A stretch of DNA of 21,358 nt from the IMG/VR virus record IMGVR_UViG_3300006334_000174, positions 1 through 21,358 of that record; one strand, 5' to 3'. Below, one piece after another: positions 13,155 to 19,739 of the stretch (position 1 is its first letter; each line of letters opens with the position of its first letter). Source of the DNA: a virus. The notes under the pieces were generated by a model. It was not told the origin of the DNA, ran no database searches, and saw only the letters and a list, made by a program, of their open reading frames with translations. The position numbers were made by a program, and so were the translations under genes.

Positions 13155-13335
13155 CAAGAAAGTCCCTCTCTGATTCGATTGATTGCATAAATTGAGAAAC
13201 AAATTTGTCAACTGTCTCTCTGATCTCCCACCTTGGGGACGGTATTAGATCGCCTTCCTCTCCAAAATAATAAAATTCTTTGTTGAGATTGCTTATCAGG
13301 TTGATTAGTGCTATTTCGTTTTTTGTGTAATCCAT
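13147..13335 (-). CDS. 62-aa hypothetical protein, first of a five-gene operon
   Basis: Starts MDYTKNEIALINLISNLNKE and continues FYYFGEEGDLIPSPRWEIRE, ending SQFMQSIESERDFLDD. Helix, loop, helix layout; acidic. The ATG is preceded by CTCAC, as in other genes that follow a promoter module, and by a weak module-like sequence (13336-13448). Not recognised. Confidence 0.62.
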   Translation of the reverse strand: MDYTKNEIALINLISNLNKEFYYFGEEGDLIPSPRWEIRETVDKFVSQFMQSIESERDFLDD

Positions 13336-13448
13336 GTGAGTTAGAATTGAATTGAGTGAATTGTCTGCACATAATGGTTAATAAGTGTGGACTTACATAA
13401 CTGCTCTTAGTAGGATAACCCCACAATGGTCAATGCCACTAGTGTGGA
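13336..13448 (-). promoter_or_regulatory. intergenic region with a degenerate promoter module (H)
   Basis: It contains GTGGCATT on the minus strand (13432-13439), overlapping a TTGACC. The -10 is unclear: 29 bp downstream the hexamer is AGTTAT, and TATGTA lies 3 bp further. No TACCGCA heptamer is present. The leader to the ATG is about 60 bases, longer than elsewhere. A promoter is expected here from the operon layout, but this copy is weak. Confidence 0.35.
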
Positions 13449-13904
13449 CTACCTATAGTATAGGTGTCCGCCTGCCCAGTCAACTTGCTTATAGTCATGC
13501 ATCATTGCTCTGTGTGACATGATTCTCATATCAAATCTGACTCCCTTAGCGGGTGCCTTCCATGATGATGCCTTATAAACTTCGCCTGTTTTCTTGTCAA
13601 CAAAACTATTGACTGATCTCTGTCTATACTCTTTATGAGTATCAGACCACTCACATTGCACAATTTTATAGTATTTCTTGCCTGCTACTGCTTCAAATTT
13701 CATTAACTTATCTGTGCCATTGCGAATTGCTTCAAGTTGCTCCTCTGCATATGCTGATAAGTCTTCTCTGCTTCCTGTGTATCGTGCTGAGTTGTTTGTC
13801 AACATATTGACCTTATAATGTCTGAAGTTGTCTTCAAGTGCTTCAGTATAGAGGTCAACCCAATTTGGAATAAGTTTTTCGATTGTTGGATTTGAAACAG
13901 TCAT
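13449..13904 (-). CDS. 151-aa conserved phage protein of unknown function
   Basis: Starts MTVSNPTIEKLIPNWVDLYT and ends VDWAGGHLYYR. The middle reads FEAVAGKKYYKIVQCEW (about 70-86), then SVNSFVDKKTGEVYKASSWK (about 99-118) and APAKGVRFDMR. This KKYYKI ... FVDKKTGEVYKxxSWKAPAKGVR block is common in marine T4-like and podophages, where it is annotated as hypothetical. The fold is probably a small beta domain and the surface is basic. It is a single-gene unit from promoter module C. Confidence 0.75.
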   Translation of the reverse strand: MTVSNPTIEKLIPNWVDLYTEALEDNFRHYKVNMLTNNSARYTGSREDLSAYAEEQLEAIRNGTDKLMKFEAVAGKKYYKIVQCEWSDTHKEYRQRSVNSFVDKKTGEVYKASSWKAPAKGVRFDMRIMSHRAMMHDYKQVDWAGGHLYYR

Positions 13905-13927
13905 GTGATTAATTTGTTTATACTATT

Positions 13928-13986
13928 ATTATAGTGGATAATTGTGCGGTAGCACATAGTTATGTGACACTAATTAAAGTGTCACA
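13928..13986 (-). promoter_or_regulatory. promoter module C (perfect dyad, TACCGCA, TATAAT)
   Basis: Left half TGTGACAC (13979-13986) and right half GTGTCACA (13963-13970) form a perfect inverted repeat, followed by N11, TACCGCA, N11 and TATAAT (13928-13933). The ATG lies 23 bases after the -10, with AATCAC directly before it. It is the cleanest copy of the module. Confidence 0.8.
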
Positions 13987-13990
13987 ATAC

Positions 13991-14380
13991 CTATTGCGGT
14001 ATTGCGAAATCTACGTTTATTCTTGCTCCTAACTCAACATAATGCTTAGTCAAGAAGTTTTGATATCTCTTTGCATTAGTGCCTAGGCATCTATCGATCG
14101 CTCTACCATTAAAACTGATCTCTTCAACTTCCCACTTATCATTTTTGATCATGTCATCTATTGACTGATCTGGGTTATACTTACCACCATGAATATTATA
14201 ATATCTGTCGTTAATGTCTGCCATGTAGTAAACTGTAGCGATCTCTTGACCATCTACCTTGATCACACTTGAGAATGCATTATCAGTCTGATACGAATTC
14301 AAAACAGTTACTCCGTTTCGTAATGACCCTGATTCTCTCTTGTCGATCATGTATAAAACTCTTGTTTGAAATCTGTCCAT
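13991..14380 (-). CDS. 129-aa hypothetical protein
   Basis: Begins MDRFQTRVLYMIDKRESGSL and ends YVELGARINVDFAIPQ. The centre has beta strands FSSVIKVDGQEIATVYYMAD followed by NIHGGKYNPDQSIDDMI and a C-terminal helix NAKRYQNFLTKHYVELG. It has no membrane segment. It is a single-gene unit between promoter module D (upstream) and module C, whose dyad starts about 5 bases after its stop. I do not recognise it; a small enzyme or DNA-binding role cannot be told from sequence. Confidence 0.68.
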   Translation of the reverse strand: MDRFQTRVLYMIDKRESGSLRNGVTVLNSYQTDNAFSSVIKVDGQEIATVYYMADINDRYYNIHGGKYNPDQSIDDMIKNDKWEVEEISFNGRAIDRCLGTNAKRYQNFLTKHYVELGARINVDFAIPQ

Positions 14381-14406
14381 GTGTGGTAACCTGATTGATT
14401 ACTCTT

Positions 14407-14465
14407 ATTATAGTCCTCTGAAATGCGGTATAGTGCTCCTGTGTGCCACTAAATCAACTGTCACA
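14407..14465 (-). promoter_or_regulatory. promoter module D (GTGGCACA-N11-TACCGCA-N11-TATAAT)
   Basis: Left half TGTGACAG (14458-14465), right half GTGGCACA (14442-14449), TACCGCA, TATAAT (14407-14412), with exact 11/7/11 spacing. The left half contains the stop codon of the upstream methyltransferase. The leader to the next ATG is 26 bases. Confidence 0.8.
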
Positions 14466-15372
14466 CCCCATTGATACGTTTTTCTGCTAATTCACTATAA
14501 TCACTATGCAATTCACATCCGAGGTAATCACGTCCTAATTGTTTACTTACCATTGCGGTTGTCCCACTACCCATAAATGGGTCGAGGACTAGATCGCCTA
14601 CTCTACTCCCTGCCAAAATACAGGGACTGATCAAGTCAGGTGGAAATACTGCAAAATGTGCTCCCTTATATGGTTTATTGGTTATTGACCATACTGATCT
14701 CTTATTCTTCTTAGGATAACTCTTAGTTAGTCCAGTATGGGGTTGTAATCCAGTCCCCTTATTGTGATACTTACCATTAACCCTATTTCTCACTCCCCAG
14801 TCTTTAGCATCCTCTTTGATTGCTTCATTGTCATAAAAGTATTTCTTATTCTTAGAGAATAAAAAGATATACTCATGAGACTTTGTGCATCTATCTCTTA
14901 CTGATTCTGGCATTGGATTAGGTTTATGCCAAATAATATCTTGCCTTAAAAACCATCCATCCTGACGTAAGGCGAATGCGAGCATCCAAGGAATTCCAAT
15001 TAAATCTTTTTCTTTTAATCCCTCTAACTTATTGCCACGTTTATTACATTTATCAGGTAAATCTTGCTTAGTCTTACTTACTGACTGTTTAGGATATGAC
15101 TGACCTTTTCCTGGTCTATAATTATAATAACTATCCCCAATATTCAACCATAATGTGCCATCATCCATTAAATTATCTCTTACCAGTCGAAAGATATCCA
15201 CCATATTATTAATATATTCTTCGGGTGTTTCTTCCTGACCTACTTGATTCTCTTCTCCACCATAATCCCTTAATCCATAATAGGGTGGACTAGTTACACA
15301 CATTTGTGCCTTATATTGCCATAACTTTGGTAGCGTCTCTCTGACGTCTCCATAATATATTTTATTTCTCAT
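14461..15372 (-). CDS. DNA methyltransferase, beta class (1), apparently orphan
   Basis: Amino-group DNA methyltransferase using S-adenosylmethionine; the product is N4-methylcytosine or N6-methyladenine. It has 303 residues. The catalytic motif IV is TSPPYYGL at 27-34, and the SAM-binding motif I is DPFMGSGTT at 264-272, so the catalytic motif comes first as in the beta class. Between them lie the conserved GTLWLNIGDSYYN (about 93-105) and a target-recognition segment. SPPY is commoner in N4-cytosine enzymes, but N6-adenine enzymes also use it. No endonuclease is adjacent: the upstream neighbour is a 36-aa basic gene overlapping by ATGA. It probably protects phage DNA from host restriction or affects expression. 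It is the last gene of the promoter E operon. Confidence 0.9.
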   Translation of the reverse strand: MRNKIYYGDVRETLPKLWQYKAQMCVTSPPYYGLRDYGGEENQVGQEETPEEYINNMVDIFRLVRDNLMDDGTLWLNIGDSYYNYRPGKGQSYPKQSVSKTKQDLPDKCNKRGNKLEGLKEKDLIGIPWMLAFALRQDGWFLRQDIIWHKPNPMPESVRDRCTKSHEYIFLFSKNKKYFYDNEAIKEDAKDWGVRNRVNGKYHNKGTGLQPHTGLTKSYPKKNKRSVWSITNKPYKGAHFAVFPPDLISPCILAGSRVGDLVLDPFMGSGTTAMVSKQLGRDYLGCELHSDYSELAEKRINGV

Positions 15373-15479
15373 CCGTATAAGTGCATATTGTAATGTTTTC
15401 TAGTTGGTTTATACTTTTGTTTAGGTTTTCTCTTAACCTCTAAGTATATCTTTAATAGTTTATCTGTTTTAAGTTGCAT
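15369..15479 (-). CDS. 36-aa very basic protein coupled to methyltransferase 1
   Basis: Recovered by translation: MQLKTDKLLKIYLEVKRKPK, then QKYKPTRKHYNMHLYG. About a third of residues are Lys, Arg or His. It overlaps the upstream gene by 11 bases and the methyltransferase start by ATGA, so it fits exactly between two genes. It could be a real DNA- or RNA-binding peptide, or a translation-coupling frame. Not recognised. Confidence 0.6.
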   Translation of the reverse strand: MQLKTDKLLKIYLEVKRKPKQKYKPTRKHYNMHLYG

Positions 15480-15702
15480 CTATATCTCTCTCCTCTGGAA
15501 AGTTAATAGGTGTGAAGTCATCCCACTTACACTTGTAAGAAGTGATTAGGGGTGATGCATAGTCACCACTCTCATAATCAATAACGTATGAGCAATGTGC
15601 ATCAAGATATGACTGGACTTCCTCGCATACATGATACAAATTGATCTCTGCATCCTTATTACACTTAACTCTAAGTGTGATCTCTAAAAATTGGTCACTC
15701 AT
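15469..15702 (-). CDS. 77-aa acidic hypothetical protein
   Basis: Starts MSDQFLEITLRVKCNKDAEI and continues NLYHVCEEVQSYLDAHCSYV, ending FPEERDIDAT. The strand-helix-strand layout with FLEITLRVK suggests a small ferredoxin-like fold. It is coupled to the upstream gene by ATGA and overlaps the downstream 36-aa gene by 11 bases. Function unknown. Confidence 0.65.
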   Translation of the reverse strand: MSDQFLEITLRVKCNKDAEINLYHVCEEVQSYLDAHCSYVIDYESGDYASPLITSYKCKWDDFTPINFPEERDIDAT

Positions 15703-15926
15703 GATGGGTTAAAAAAGTTGATAGATTGAATAAGTGTTAATTCATTATGATTATATACTGTCTCTCTGTCTCCATTGTCATCAATTAATACTGTCCAGTT
15801 TTCAGTCGGTGTAAATCCTTTTCTGTCAGTATCGTCCTTGATATAGTTAATCAAAACAGTATATACTTTGTTGTTGTAACTGACTTTATCGCCAATTCCA
15901 ATTTCTCTTTCATTATTATATTTCAT
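15699..15926 (-). CDS. 75-aa SH3-like hypothetical protein
   Basis: ATG at 15926 overlaps the previous stop as TAATG, preferred over an ATG three codons upstream. It reads MKYNNEREIGIGDKVSYNNK, then VYTVLINYIKDDTD and ENWTVLIDDNGDRETVYNHN. The pattern GIGDKVSYNNKVYTVL followed by short strands and ELTLI looks like a small SH3-type barrel, as in many phage proteins. Specific function unknown. Confidence 0.65.
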   Translation of the reverse strand: MKYNNEREIGIGDKVSYNNKVYTVLINYIKDDTDRKGFTPTENWTVLIDDNGDRETVYNHNELTLIQSINFFNPS

Positions 15927-16192
15927 TAACAACATACCTCTCTATTGTCAACAATTTCCGCCCATAATTGACTTGCTTTTTTAGGGTCATCTTCCTCTAC
16001 ATATTCCTTGAGATCGTCATAAATGTGCTCATCAACATTGTCAAATAAATGTCTCTTGAATTCATCCTCTTGCAATTCTTCAACAGACTCAAATAAGTAT
16101 GTTTTTGCCAAATCAATTATGTCATCTAAAAGCATTGAATTAACATAGTAGTCAACAAATTCCTTTTTAATTTCATCTAATTTTGCATTCAT
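15926..16192 (-). CDS. 88-aa acidic helical protein
   Basis: Starts MNAKLDEIKKEFVDYYVNSM at 16192, where the ATG overlaps the preceding stop (ATGA); an upstream ATG is less likely. It continues LLDDIIDLAKTYLFESVEEL with many Asp/Glu, and ends AEIVDNREVCC with a Cys pair at the terminus. Predicted all-helical and very acidic, it may mimic DNA or bind a basic partner, but that is only suggested by charge. Not recognised. Confidence 0.66.
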   Translation of the reverse strand: MNAKLDEIKKEFVDYYVNSMLLDDIIDLAKTYLFESVEELQEDEFKRHLFDNVDEHIYDDLKEYVEEDDPKKASQLWAEIVDNREVCC

Positions 16193-16353
16193 GATAAACC
16201 CTCCCATATTGAAATAAATGTGGTAATCCAGTCAGCATTCTTAACTGACATTGATGATAAATCTTGCTCATCAGCACTTAACATAGGTAGATTGTGATCT
16301 GTGCAATATTGCACATATATGTCACTTAACCAGTTGATTTGATTGTCATTCAT
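16189..16353 (-). CDS. 54-aa conserved small cyanophage protein
   Basis: Recovered by translation: MNDNQINWLSDIYVQYCTDH, then NLPMLSADEQDLSSMSVKNA and DWITTFISIWEGLS. The NWLS...NLPxxSADE...WxTxFxxxWE pattern recurs in a family of very small T4-like cyanophage proteins, of unknown function. Start and stop are in TAATG and ATGA overlaps, which fixes both ends. Confidence 0.72.
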   Translation of the reverse strand: MNDNQINWLSDIYVQYCTDHNLPMLSADEQDLSSMSVKNADWITTFISIWEGLS

Positions 16354-16616
16354 TATGCATGCTCCTTGAAAATTTTCTGAATTCTGTTGTAGTCAACCGC
16401 TCTTGCTTCGATAACCTGATCTCTAACTCTCTCTCTGTCTAGTGAGTCTCCACCACCCCATGTGACGTGGGTGCCTTCTTCACATAAATCTAAAACGTTG
16501 AGAGTTGCAAGTGCTAACTCTTGTCTTGTCAATCCTTGAATAGGATATAAACAGTCAGGATGCTCTGGACTGTAGAATGATTCACAATAGTCTAGGAATT
16601 CTTTGAAGTTGTGCAT
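16353..16616 (-). CDS. 87-aa hypothetical protein, first gene of promoter E operon
   Basis: Starts MHNFKEFLDYCESFYSPEHP and includes YPIQGLTRQELALATLNVLD, ending NRIQKIFKEHA. Helix-rich, with a loop THVTWGGGDSLDRERVR. The family resembles small cyanophage proteins of the form F-Y-x-P-x-x-x-x-Y...A...L, function unknown. The ATG lies 23 bases after the -10 of module E, preceded by AATCACTC. Its stop overlaps the next start (TAATG). Confidence 0.68.
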   Translation of the reverse strand: MHNFKEFLDYCESFYSPEHPDCLYPIQGLTRQELALATLNVLDLCEEGTHVTWGGGDSLDRERVRDQVIEARAVDYNRIQKIFKEHA

Positions 16617-16639
16617 GAGTGATTTGCTTAACTATTAAT

Positions 16640-16698
16640 ATAATAACAAAAAAGCATACAGTAGTGTGTTACTGTATGCCACTATCTGAAGTGTCACA
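16640..16698 (-). promoter_or_regulatory. promoter module E (GTGGCATA-N11-TACTGTA-N11-TATTAT)
   Basis: Left half TGTGACAC (16691-16698), right half GTGGCATA (16675-16682), heptamer TACTGTA and -10 TATTAT (16640-16645), with exact module spacing. The stretch between right half and -10 doubles as an intrinsic terminator. It drives a seven-gene operon ending in methyltransferase 1. Confidence 0.7.
16648..16679 (-). terminator. perfect intrinsic terminator nested inside promoter module E
   Basis: On the minus strand GCATACAGTA pairs perfectly with TACTGTATGC (10 bp, 6-base loop), followed by TTTTTTG. It would end transcripts of the small membrane-protein gene, whose stop codon lies in the loop and stem. 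The second arm is also the promoter's TACTGTA heptamer, so one sequence serves both ends of neighbouring units. Confidence 0.88.
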
Positions 16699-16830
16699 AT
16701 ATGCCTTGTCAACTTGGCATAACTCTTCATATAATCTATTGTTTCTCTCTGATCTATCGATCTTAAGAGTTGTCCTAATCAAATTCAAAAATACAAATGC
16801 AATAAAAATGTAGATTAAGTATGGTCTCAT
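16669..16830 (-). CDS. 53-aa single-pass membrane protein
   Basis: Recovered by translation: MRPYLIYIFIAFVFLNLIRT, then TLKIDRSERNNRLYEELCQV and DKAYCDTSDSGIQ. Residues about 4-19 form one transmembrane helix with a positive residue before it and basic residues after; the rest is a soluble, polar tail. It is a one-gene unit with its own sigma-70 promoter upstream and a perfect terminator over its stop. The last codons overlap promoter module E, so its tail sequence may be shaped by that element. Function unknown. Confidence 0.7.
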   Translation of the reverse strand: MRPYLIYIFIAFVFLNLIRTTLKIDRSERNNRLYEELCQVDKAYCDTSDSGIQ

Positions 16831-16852
16831 GATATTAGATGATGTATGGATT

Positions 16853-16882
16853 ATTATAGCATATTATTAAACTATATGCCAA
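16853..16882 (-). promoter_or_regulatory. sigma-70 promoter for the 53-aa membrane protein
   Basis: Minus strand TTGGCA (16877-16882), 18-bp spacer, TATAAT (16853-16858), ending 22 bases before the ATG. It overlaps the 3' end of the 77-aa gene. It lacks the GTGGCACA box and TACCGCA heptamer, so it is a different promoter type. Confidence 0.65.
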
Positions 16883-17105
16883 CATCCTTATCATTGAGTT
16901 GCTTATAATATGATTTGATTATTGTTTCTTCTTCGTTTTGATTATCCCACTTACTACTCAATTTCTCTAATTTATTACTGACTGACCTATTTAATTCATT
17001 ATGACCAAAATCATGATACTCTCGATCAATAACCTCTATAATATACTTCCACTCATTATGAGTAAAGTATTTAAGGATAGAATTGTAGTCTAGTTTGTTA
17101 TGCAT
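16872..17105 (-). CDS. 77-aa hypothetical protein
   Basis: ATG at 17105, one base after the previous stop (TAAAATG), gives MHNKLDYNSILKYFTHNEWK and ends IIKSYYKQLNDKDVGI. The longer frame from an ATG six codons upstream overlaps the preceding gene. Mostly helical and rich in Asn, Lys and Tyr. It is the last gene of the promoter F operon. Not recognised. Confidence 0.62.
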   Translation of the reverse strand: MHNKLDYNSILKYFTHNEWKYIIEVIDREYHDFGHNELNRSVSNKLEKLSSKWDNQNEEETIIKSYYKQLNDKDVGI

Positions 17106-17106
17106 T

Positions 17107-17277
17107 TTAGTATGATGATTCAATAGTTATTAAATCTTTAGGTGTGTCTTTAACTCTTGCATAGGTTATATCGTCAGTATGATATGACCTATAAATTCGT
17201 CCCCATATGAGATCGAATTCATCTTTGTTTAAGTTTTTAAAGATACATTGATCTTTAAAATAAATGTGATAAGTCAT
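17107..17277 (-). CDS. 56-aa conserved small cyanophage protein
   Basis: Recovered by translation: MTYHIYFKDQCIFKNLNKDE, then FDLIWGRIYRSYHTDDITYA and RVKDTPKDLITIESSY. A protein opening MTYxVYxKxxCIFxNLxxxEF is one of the recurrent tiny proteins of T4-like cyanophages as I remember them; function unknown. The layout is strand, helix, strand. The start lies inside the end of the upstream gene (23-base overlap). Confidence 0.72.
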   Translation of the reverse strand: MTYHIYFKDQCIFKNLNKDEFDLIWGRIYRSYHTDDITYARVKDTPKDLITIESSY

Positions 17278-17458
17278 TTAAGTCCTCTAAAAACATCCAT
17301 TGATACTCTGATTCCTCGGGGTCAACATTGTTAACGATAAACTCATTAAAGATAGCATCACTATTACCAATATTATTATTATTTACATGATGCTGTAATC
17401 TATTCATGTATGTTACTCTCATAGATGAGAGAGCGAATTCAAGGAAATTAGTATTCAT
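17255..17458 (-). CDS. 67-aa hypothetical protein
   Basis: ATG at 17458 gives MNTNFLEFALSSMRVTYMNR and ends EYQWMFLEDLNDLSHLF. It lies within the last codons of the oxygenase upstream (11-base overlap), which argues against a longer start 20 codons further up. Helical N-terminus with RLQHHVNNNNIGN linker and acidic C-terminus. Not recognised. Confidence 0.6.
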   Translation of the reverse strand: MNTNFLEFALSSMRVTYMNRLQHHVNNNNIGNSDAIFNEFIVNNVDPEESEYQWMFLEDLNDLSHLF

Positions 17459-17933
17459 TGTATTGTGGAAAATAATTAATATTAATAACACATCTATCTT
17501 GATGGGATGATGTGCCATAATGGTAGGTATCGGATGGGAAAATCACTATCCTACCACGTTTTGATTCAACCTTAGTCTCTCCTACTACTGTGTAACCATC
17601 ATTATCATTTACATAATAAATGCCAGTCAATGCATTAGGAAATTTGTGGTCGATATGTGGTTTATTACTATAGCATACTTCAGTCCTTAACTGCAAGTTT
17701 GCTTTAATCTTAATAAGTGCACATGCGTGTAACGTAGCAAGTAGGGGCATAATTGGTCTGCAATTAGATTGCTCAAAACCATTGTTGTAAAACATATGCA
17801 CCAGTTGTGATCTTGAATTTACATCAGTCGATACTATCCTACGACAGTATGACCATGAGAATGTGTTACCTAACAAGTGATTCTCAATCTCTTGCTGAGT
17901 ATTCACATCAACAAAATCATCAATTACTTTCAT
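17448..17933 (-). CDS. 2-oxoglutarate/Fe(II)-dependent oxygenase (2)
   Basis: 161 residues starting MKVIDDFVDVNTQQEIENHL. The complete facial triad is visible: His93-Ile-Asp95 in SNKPHIDHKFPN, and His138 in GRIVIFPSDTYHYGTSS, with Arg147 (HQDRCVININ) for 2-oxoglutarate. The strand TGIYYVNDNDGYTVV between them is typical of the phage-type prolyl-hydroxylase-like fold. The substrate is unknown; proposed roles for cyanophage members include nucleic-acid or protein modification and altering host metabolism. It lies 9 bases after the third oxygenase, from which it is highly diverged, in the same operon as the endonuclease and methyltransferase 2. Confidence 0.87.
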   Translation of the reverse strand: MKVIDDFVDVNTQQEIENHLLGNTFSWSYCRRIVSTDVNSRSQLVHMFYNNGFEQSNCRPIMPLLATLHACALIKIKANLQLRTEVCYSNKPHIDHKFPNALTGIYYVNDNDGYTVVGETKVESKRGRIVIFPSDTYHYGTSSHQDRCVININYFPQYNEY

Positions 17934-17942
17934 ATTATATCA

Positions 17943-18479
17943 CTATGCAACTAGTCGTAGTGGGATATCTTGTGACACTTCATTATCTGTTACATCATAT
18001 ATTGACCCGAGGGTTACTCTTATGCCACTATCAGGCGGTAGTCCCATGTGATATAGATGACTAGGAAATATAATCGCTTGACCCATATTAAATGGCACTC
18101 GCTTAACTATTTCGTTAGCATCATTGTAAAATACTGTGTCTCCTGTTTCGCCTGCTACATGATATACAACTGACATGAGACTTGACATATCTCCGTCGTT
18201 ATGTATCTGACTATCCATATTTGGAAATTGCACATTCAATAGTGTCCTTAAAGTCTTGGCATGTAGTCGGTGCTCCATGAGAGCATTAAAGTATTTGATA
18301 AACCACTCGTCCTCATAACCCACAAATTGTCCATTTTGCACTATCATTGTGCCAAAAAAACGTGCCCTATCATAGTCAGCATATGGACTGTTTGTCCATC
18401 TAACTGGGTATTCACTTAATCTACTTGCAACTGAGTCAACTAACCAGTCATCAAATAGACCACTAACAACTTCGATCAA
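17943..18479 (-). CDS. 2-oxoglutarate/Fe(II)-dependent oxygenase (3)
   Basis: 178 residues. Iron ligands are His93-Asn-Asp95 in DSQIHNDGDMSS and His144 in IIFPSHLYHMGLPPDSG; Arg154 (GIRVTLGSIYD) should bind 2-oxoglutarate. The core VVYHVAGETGDTVFYND is typical of the double-stranded beta helix. The start is TTG at 18479, overlapping the previous stop as TTGA; it gives MIEVVSGLFDDWLVDSVASR, which matches how related phage oxygenases begin, and no ATG fits. It sits directly before oxygenase 2, so the pair may act together or on successive substrates. Confidence 0.87.
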   Translation of the reverse strand: MIEVVSGLFDDWLVDSVASRLSEYPVRWTNSPYADYDRARFFGTMIVQNGQFVGYEDEWFIKYFNALMEHRLHAKTLRTLLNVQFPNMDSQIHNDGDMSSLMSVVYHVAGETGDTVFYNDANEIVKRVPFNMGQAIIFPSHLYHMGLPPDSGIRVTLGSIYDVTDNEVSQDIPLRLVA

Positions 18480-18673
18480 AAACCTTTACCTCGCTTTTTA
18501 GGTTTATCTATTACTTCAATTCTATCTATAAACATTCGTTTATTCCACCACGTCTCTTGGACTTCTTGCCATGATTCCATGACTTTTGTGCTCTGATCGG
18601 TGCATATAATTCTATAGTGATGCCTATCGTAAGGTTTATCACTTGTCTGTGTGAAGTAATCGGGTAGCGTCAT
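18476..18673 (-). CDS. 65-aa hypothetical protein
   Basis: Starts MTLPDYFTQTSDKPYDRHHY and contains CTDQSTKVMESWQEVQETWW, ending DKPKKRGKGF. The two beta strands, Trp-rich helix and basic C-terminal tail resemble small cyanophage proteins of the form YRIIC...FESWQEVQETWW...I-V-I. ATGA overlap with the upstream gene and TTGA overlap with oxygenase 3. Function unknown. Confidence 0.68.
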   Translation of the reverse strand: MTLPDYFTQTSDKPYDRHHYRIICTDQSTKVMESWQEVQETWWNKRMFIDRIEVIDKPKKRGKGF

Positions 18674-18888
18674 AATCTGTTGTTTAGTAATTGAATTTTC
18701 CAGTTATCATCCCCACCGTCTAGTCTATCAACCCAAAACCAGAAGTCAGGATAGTCAGGTGCTGAGCAAAATACTCTGTGTCCCCTGATCTCTTCAACAA
18801 TTACCTCATTCTTATTGTTGAGATACTTATTGAATATATGCTGTGCCTTATTTGACTTAGGCACTACAAGTGCTCTATTCTTTAGCAA
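18670..18888 (-). CDS. 72-aa conserved small cyanophage protein
   Basis: TTG start at 18888 overlapping the methyltransferase 2 stop (TTGCTAA). It reads MLKNRALVVPKSNKAQHIFN, then GHRVFCSAPDYPDFWFWVDR and GGDDNWKIQLLNNRL. LKNRALVVPKSNKA at the N-terminus and FWV...NWxI near the end match a recurrent tiny cyanophage protein of unknown function, which supports the TTG start. It ends in an ATGA overlap. Confidence 0.7.
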   Translation of the reverse strand: MLKNRALVVPKSNKAQHIFNKYLNNKNEVIVEEIRGHRVFCSAPDYPDFWFWVDRLDGGDDNWKIQLLNNRL

Positions 18889-19739
18889 TGGTCTAAATCC
18901 TCAATTAGTAGTCTAGTTAATAGGTTATCTTTAAATGGTAGCATTCGATCAACACACATTTTGTGATATGTTTTATCAATCTCAAAACCTATGTATCGTC
19001 TATTCTCTTCCATTGATACTTGTGCTGTAGTGCCTGCACCCATAAATGGGTCGAGGACTATATCGTTGACACTTGACCACGTTTTAATGTGACCTCGTGC
19101 CAACTCCTCAGGCATTGTTGCAGGATGTTTATATGATGCTTTACTACTTTGTCCAAAACCACCACTATTTTTAATTCTCCATATGTTTGTCCTTACTCCC
19201 CACTCCTTAATCGCATTGCTTTTACGATTAGGGTCATTTGTTGTGCCATCCTTATTGCGTGATGTAGCATTGCCCCATGATGTTATCCCTGCCCACTTGT
19301 TTTTCTTGTCTTGTATCAAATTGATTGTCTTGGGACGTCCCTTAGATAATATGAAACAATACTCAAATACTTGAGTGTATCTTACTGAGTGGACTCCACT
19401 AGCGAATGCTGTGCCTGTTTTCTCATAGATCATTGTGTCATGTAATCTCAACCCGAGATCCATAAAGTGTAAACATTGACGAAAACTAGATCCAGTTTCA
19501 GACCCCTTGATCGTAGCGTCGTTAACATTCCACATTATGACCCCACCGTCCTTGAGCACTCTAACTAATCCCTTAGCAACATCCTTGAATACATCAAAAT
19601 CCCACTTACTACTATCGTTGTATGTCCTTAGATCATCATATGGTGGGGATGTTACCACCAAATCTACTGACTTTTCATCCATGAGTTGCATACCTTCTAT
19701 GCAATTCATTAAGTAGGTGTTATTAGTTGATATCTTCAT
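18882..19739 (-). CDS. DNA methyltransferase, beta class (2), partner of adjacent endonuclease
   Basis: 285 residues. Catalytic motif IV is TSPPYDDL at 30-37, and SAM-binding motif I is DPFMGAGTT at 230-238, the beta-class order. Between them are WNVNDATIKGSETGSSFRQC (about 95-114), a mid-region RYTQVFEYCFILSKGRPKTI and a target-recognition stretch with GITSWGNATSRNKDG. SPPY suggests N4-cytosine but does not exclude N6-adenine. The ATG lies inside the last codons of the upstream endonuclease (17-base overlap), the organisation of a type II restriction-modification pair with the nuclease first. The remaining operon continues into small genes and two oxygenases. It shares little beyond the motifs with methyltransferase 1, so the two need not have the same target. 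Confidence 0.9.
   Translation of the reverse strand: MKISTNNTYLMNCIEGMQLMDEKSVDLVVTSPPYDDLRTYNDSSKWDFDVFKDVAKGLVRVLKDGGVIMWNVNDATIKGSETGSSFRQCLHFMDLGLRLHDTMIYEKTGTAFASGVHSVRYTQVFEYCFILSKGRPKTINLIQDKKNKWAGITSWGNATSRNKDGTTNDPNRKSNAIKEWGVRTNIWRIKNSGGFGQSSKASYKHPATMPEELARGHIKTWSSVNDIVLDPFMGAGTTAQVSMEENRRYIGFEIDKTYHKMCVDRMLPFKDNLLTRLLIEDLDHC

Noticed and set aside
13963-13986. Perfect GTGACACT/AGTGTCAC inverted repeat in module C as an RNA terminator
   Set aside because: It has no T-run, and the equivalent repeats in modules B and D have mismatches that break an RNA stem while keeping the base pattern, which fits a protein-binding DNA dyad better.
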